NCBI GenBank assembly: GCA_963775835.1
Contig: CAVZKV010000020.1
Span: 417,080-481,079, forward strand
Direction: 5' to 3'
Origin: AWTP1-13 sp963775835
GTDB taxonomy: Bacteria; Pseudomonadota; Alphaproteobacteria; Rhizobiales; Hyphomicrobiaceae
DNA: 64,000 nucleotides
The notes beneath the pieces are model-generated. The model had not been told where the DNA came from, did not search any database, and saw nothing but the letters and a program-made list of their open reading frames with translations. Shown piece after piece: positions 61,322-64,000 of this stretch (positions are counted from its first letter, which is position 1; each line of letters starts with the position of its first letter). Both the position numbers and the translations under genes were made by a program.

Positions 61322-62317
61322 TCACGCGGCCGACGGGACTGCCATGCGCCGTCGCGCGTCGGCGTAGAGCACCGCGACGGCGCAGGAAGCCATGCGTGCG
61401 CGCACGGAATCCGCGCGCGAGGTGAGCACAATCGGCACCCGCGCCCCCAGCACGATGCCGGCGGCGCCGGCCCGGCCTAGGAAGGTCAGATTCTTGGCGA
61501 GCATATTGCCCGCCTCGAGATCAGGCACAACGAGAATCTGTGCGCGGCCGGCGACCGGTGAGTTTATGCCTTCGATTCGCGCCGCCTCGGGATCAACGGC
61601 GTTGTCGAAGGCGAGCGGCCCATCGAGCACTCCGCCGGTGATCTGCCCGCGCTCGGCCATCTTGCACAGCGCGGCTGCATCGATGGTTGAGGGGATTTTC
61701 GTCGTCACCGTCTCGACCGCCGAAAGGATGCCGACGCGCGGCGTGCCCAGGCCGATTTGCGTGTACAGATCGATGGCGTTCTGAATGATGTCGCGCTTGG
61801 CGTCGAGATCGGGGAAGATGTTAATCGCCGCGTCAGTGATGAACAGTGTGTCGGCGTGTGTCGGCACGTCCATGATGAACACGTGGCTGATCCGCCGCGC
61901 CGTGCGCAGGCCGGTCTTGGCCGAAGTCACCTCGCGCATCAGCTCGTCCGTGTGCAGGCTGCCCTTCATCAACATCTCGCCCTTGCCCTCGTGGATCAGC
62001 TGGACTCCCCGCGACGCGGCGGCATCGCTGTGAGGCGCGTCGACGATCTCGTAATGCGCGATGTCGAGATCGAACTGGCGCGCGACGTTCGCGATCTTTA
62101 CTGCGGGCCCGACCAGAACGGGTTTGATGATGCCGGCCTCGGCGGCGTCGACGGCACCGCGCAGCGAGGTCTCGTCGCACGGATGGACCACGACCGTCGT
62201 TGCGGGCGGCACCTCCTTGGCGGTCACGATCAGGCGCTCGTATTTCGCGCGGGGTGGCTCGCTGACCGGGCCGATCGGCGCGATGGTGGCGAGCTCGGTT
62301 TCCTTGGTCGGGAGCAT
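61322..62317 (-). CDS. Phosphate acetyl/butyryltransferase
   Basis: A 331-residue phosphate acyltransferase of the PTA_PTB family: MLPTKETELATIAPIGPVSE, AKEVPPATTVVVHPCDETSL, FIMDVPTHADTLFITDAAIN, then ATLCKM-type AALCKMAERGQITGGVLDGP, NSPVAGRAQILVVPDLEAGN, and GAAGIVLGARVPIVLTSRAD. It transfers acetyl or butyryl groups between CoA and phosphate. The start at 62317 follows AGAGGAG; the frame is open further upstream into the 3' end of the DUF3141 gene. The gap to the DUF3141 gene is 31 bases, so they form an operon. The usual acetate kinase is not next in line; the operon ends at an unrelated terminator and stress genes. Confidence 0.9.
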   Translation of the reverse strand: MLPTKETELATIAPIGPVSEPPRAKYERLIVTAKEVPPATTVVVHPCDETSLRGAVDAAEAGIIKPVLVGPAVKIANVARQFDLDIAHYEIVDAPHSDAAASRGVQLIHEGKGEMLMKGSLHTDELMREVTSAKTGLRTARRISHVFIMDVPTHADTLFITDAAINIFPDLDAKRDIIQNAIDLYTQIGLGTPRVGILSAVETVTTKIPSTIDAAALCKMAERGQITGGVLDGPLAFDNAVDPEAARIEGINSPVAGRAQILVVPDLEAGNMLAKNLTFLGRAGAAGIVLGARVPIVLTSRADSVRARMASCAVAVLYADARRRMAVPSAA

Positions 62318-62348
62318 GAGCTTGTCTCCTCTGCGGAATTTTTGATCG

Positions 62349-64000
62349 CTACGAGGCTTTCGCCCGGGGTCCGTCCTCCGGTCGGCGAAACGGGAGCGGG
62401 TTTGCTTTCTCCTCAAGGCCGAAAAGCCGCGCGAGCCGTGAGAGACGTTCTGCGGCCTCACCCACGATGTCGCCGCTGGCGGTGAGGATCTGGAAGATGG
62501 CGGTCAAGCCGTCGCGTCGCGCCTCGGCGTTGTCCGGCAGCATCTTGGGGATTGCTGCCAGCGCCGTCCCCGGGTCGATCAGCAGCATGAAATACTGCTC
62601 GCGCACCATGGTCTTGAATTGCGCCAGCGTGAGCCCAGCCCCCAGTGGCGTGAGGCGCAAGCGGCGCACAGCAGCAAATACGCGCTCATCGGGGCCGCCG
62701 CACGCCATGCCGACGTAGATCGCGACACGTGCGGCAGCTTCGCGCAAGCCGCCCACAGAGATGCGCGATTTGAGTTCGGCAATCCGCTCTCGCAGCAGCT
62801 CGCGATGGAACGGGTCCTTGCCGGGCCTGCGCGACGGCGAGGTCCCGGCGGGATCGATGCCCACCGCGGCCTGCAGCAGCGGCGAACCGTAGACCGATAG
62901 GAACATCAGTTCGGCGGAACGGTCGCGCAGGTCGCGCCAAGCGTCGAGCGCGGCCACGATCTGGCGCGACGCGCCCTGCTCGAATGCGAGGAATGAATTG
63001 CCCGCGGAGACCGGGGTACGATTGCTGCGGGCCCAATCGGCCCCCTTCGCCACGGTCGCGGCGAACGGATTTCCGTCGGCGAACACCTCGTACTGCAGGC
63101 GCAGCGGATGGAGCCGCCGCATCGCCTCGCCTCCGGCCGCCGTGACCATCGCGCGCACCCATGGCTGCAGGAAGGTGCGATAGAGCGAAAGGTTGATTTC
63201 GGAGACGCGGGCCGCTGCCGCGAAGCGCCGTTCGTCCTCGGCATCATTGCCGCCGAGCGCACGAATGTCGTCGAGTGTGCGTGGCTCGCAGCGCATAACC
63301 CAGTCGCCGCTTACGAGGTCGGAACTTGCGGCTTCCGCGGCCCTCGGTGCGAAGGTCGCCTCGTAAAGGCCGGGGGGCAGCACGTCGATTAGGTCGATGT
63401 TGCTCGCGAATTCGCCGTGCTCCTTGCGAGCGACGTCGCCGGACACGAAGATCCCCAGGTGTCCCACGTGTTCGTGAATCGTGTACACGATGGTCTGCCC
63501 GTGCGCGCGGATGTCGTCGACGTTGTCATAAAGGTCGAGGATCCATCCGAGCGCCTGCTGGGGCGGCGTGATATTGTCGCCTTTCGAACAGAACACGAGG
63601 ATCGGCGAGCGGATGTTGCGCAGGTCTATGGCGCTGCCGTCGGAGGCCTTGATCCGGCCGGCGGCAAGATTGTTGCCGACGAACAGCTCGTCGACAATGA
63701 ACTGGATCTCCTCGGCGTTCAGGTTGACGTGCCCGCCCCAATAACGCTCGAAGCCGAGATAGCGCGGGGCTTCGGTGTCGATCTTCGAGTAGACATTATA
63801 TTGTTTGGTCCATAGCGTGTTCGCCGGATTGAGGTTCTCGAAATTCTGCACCAGCCAGGCGCCGTCGAACTTCCCGCCGCCGAGATCGCTGGTAAGAGCG
63901 GTGAGCCAGCTACCGCCGAGGAGACCACCGCTATAGCGCATCGGATTCTTGCCGTGCACGCCGGCCCAATACGACAACGGCGAGCCGGCAATGATGATCG
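62349..64000 (-). CDS. DUF3141 protein (PHA-synthase-like), 5' end outside the window
   Basis: The last 549 residues of a DUF3141 protein, a family with an alpha/beta hydrolase core related to poly(3-hydroxyalkanoate) synthases. Recognisable are the N-terminal LSYWAGVHGKNPMRYSGGLL, IRSPILVFCSKGDNITPPQQ (acid turn), YTIHEHVGHLGIFVSGDVAR (histidine turn) and a long helical C-terminal extension (GGLREAAARVAIYVGMACGG, LTAIFQILTASGD). The frame is open to base 64000. Operon with the acyltransferase gene. In Bradyrhizobium and relatives this pair is linked to microaerobic carbon storage. Confidence 0.85.
   Translation of the reverse strand, partial: IIIAGSPLSYWAGVHGKNPMRYSGGLLGGSWLTALTSDLGGGKFDGAWLVQNFENLNPANTLWTKQYNVYSKIDTEAPRYLGFERYWGGHVNLNAEEIQFIVDELFVGNNLAAGRIKASDGSAIDLRNIRSPILVFCSKGDNITPPQQALGWILDLYDNVDDIRAHGQTIVYTIHEHVGHLGIFVSGDVARKEHGEFASNIDLIDVLPPGLYEATFAPRAAEAASSDLVSGDWVMRCEPRTLDDIRALGGNDAEDERRFAAAARVSEINLSLYRTFLQPWVRAMVTAAGGEAMRRLHPLRLQYEVFADGNPFAATVAKGADWARSNRTPVSAGNSFLAFEQGASRQIVAALDAWRDLRDRSAELMFLSVYGSPLLQAAVGIDPAGTSPSRRPGKDPFHRELLRERIAELKSRISVGGLREAAARVAIYVGMACGGPDERVFAAVRRLRLTPLGAGLTLAQFKTMVREQYFMLLIDPGTALAAIPKMLPDNAEARRDGLTAIFQILTASGDIVGEAAERLSRLARLFGLEEKANPLPFRRPEDGPRAKAS

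Noticed and set aside
1..64000. CRISPR arrays
   Set aside because: No regularly spaced direct repeats were seen; the tandem repeats present are two-unit coding duplications.

Overview
The window looks like alphaproteobacterial DNA, most likely from a Hyphomicrobiales member of the Bradyrhizobium/Nitrobacteraceae kind. The evidence is GC-rich codon use, a HWE-type histidine kinase, a UPF0260/YcgN protein, DUF883 and DUF892 stress proteins, a PHB-associated Pta/DUF3141 pair, and repeated -35/-10 pairs of the form GGAAC-N16/17-CGTT, the signature of the EcfG general-stress sigma factor. The genus is an inference; no rRNA or complete tRNA gene is present.

Region 1 (1 to about 16 kb) is a thinly coded accessory stretch. 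It holds a dynamin-like GTPase cut by the left edge, an ADH/SDR pseudogene pair, YcgN, a methyltransferase plus serine hydrolase operon, and a pair of paralogues (6045 and 9463). The paralogues share an N-terminal domain but carry different Clp-protease recognition domains, and both sit behind a conserved structured leader. A maiA gene here is broken by one stop codon, a second serine hydrolase is frameshifted, and there is an lspA remnant, an XRE regulator and a Vgb-like beta-propeller.

Region 2 (16 to 40 kb) is strongly eroded. It has a universal stress protein, several small exported proteins, two tyrosine recombinases, at least four serine-recombinase fragments, a DNA ligase fragment, a frameshifted 1200-residue PAS/GAF HWE kinase, a frameshifted merR, copies of several small repeated gene families, a three-copy palindromic repeat, and an IS630 remnant abutting an SDR remnant.

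Region 3 (40 to 61 kb) is a stress-response island. Operons for an alpha/beta hydrolase and a BrkB-like membrane protein, four DUF883 proteins, two frameshifted holin-like genes, GlsB, DUF937, DUF4112, DUF892 (amber-interrupted), a PHA-system protein, a KaiC-like ATPase with a hybrid kinase and a response regulator, and several one-TM proteins are preceded in many cases by EcfG-type promoters. A T7-like terminase remnant and an IS66 tnpA remnant interrupt it.

Region 4 (61 to 64 kb) is a phosphate acetyl/butyryltransferase and a DUF3141 protein, a module tied to PHB and acetyl-CoA metabolism, running off the right edge.

Together the region reads as an old, decaying integration zone in which stress-regulon genes survive among phage, recombinase and transposon debris. 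Many single-base frameshifts could be real decay or assembly error; multi-kilobase fragment loss and family debris argue that most of the decay is real.
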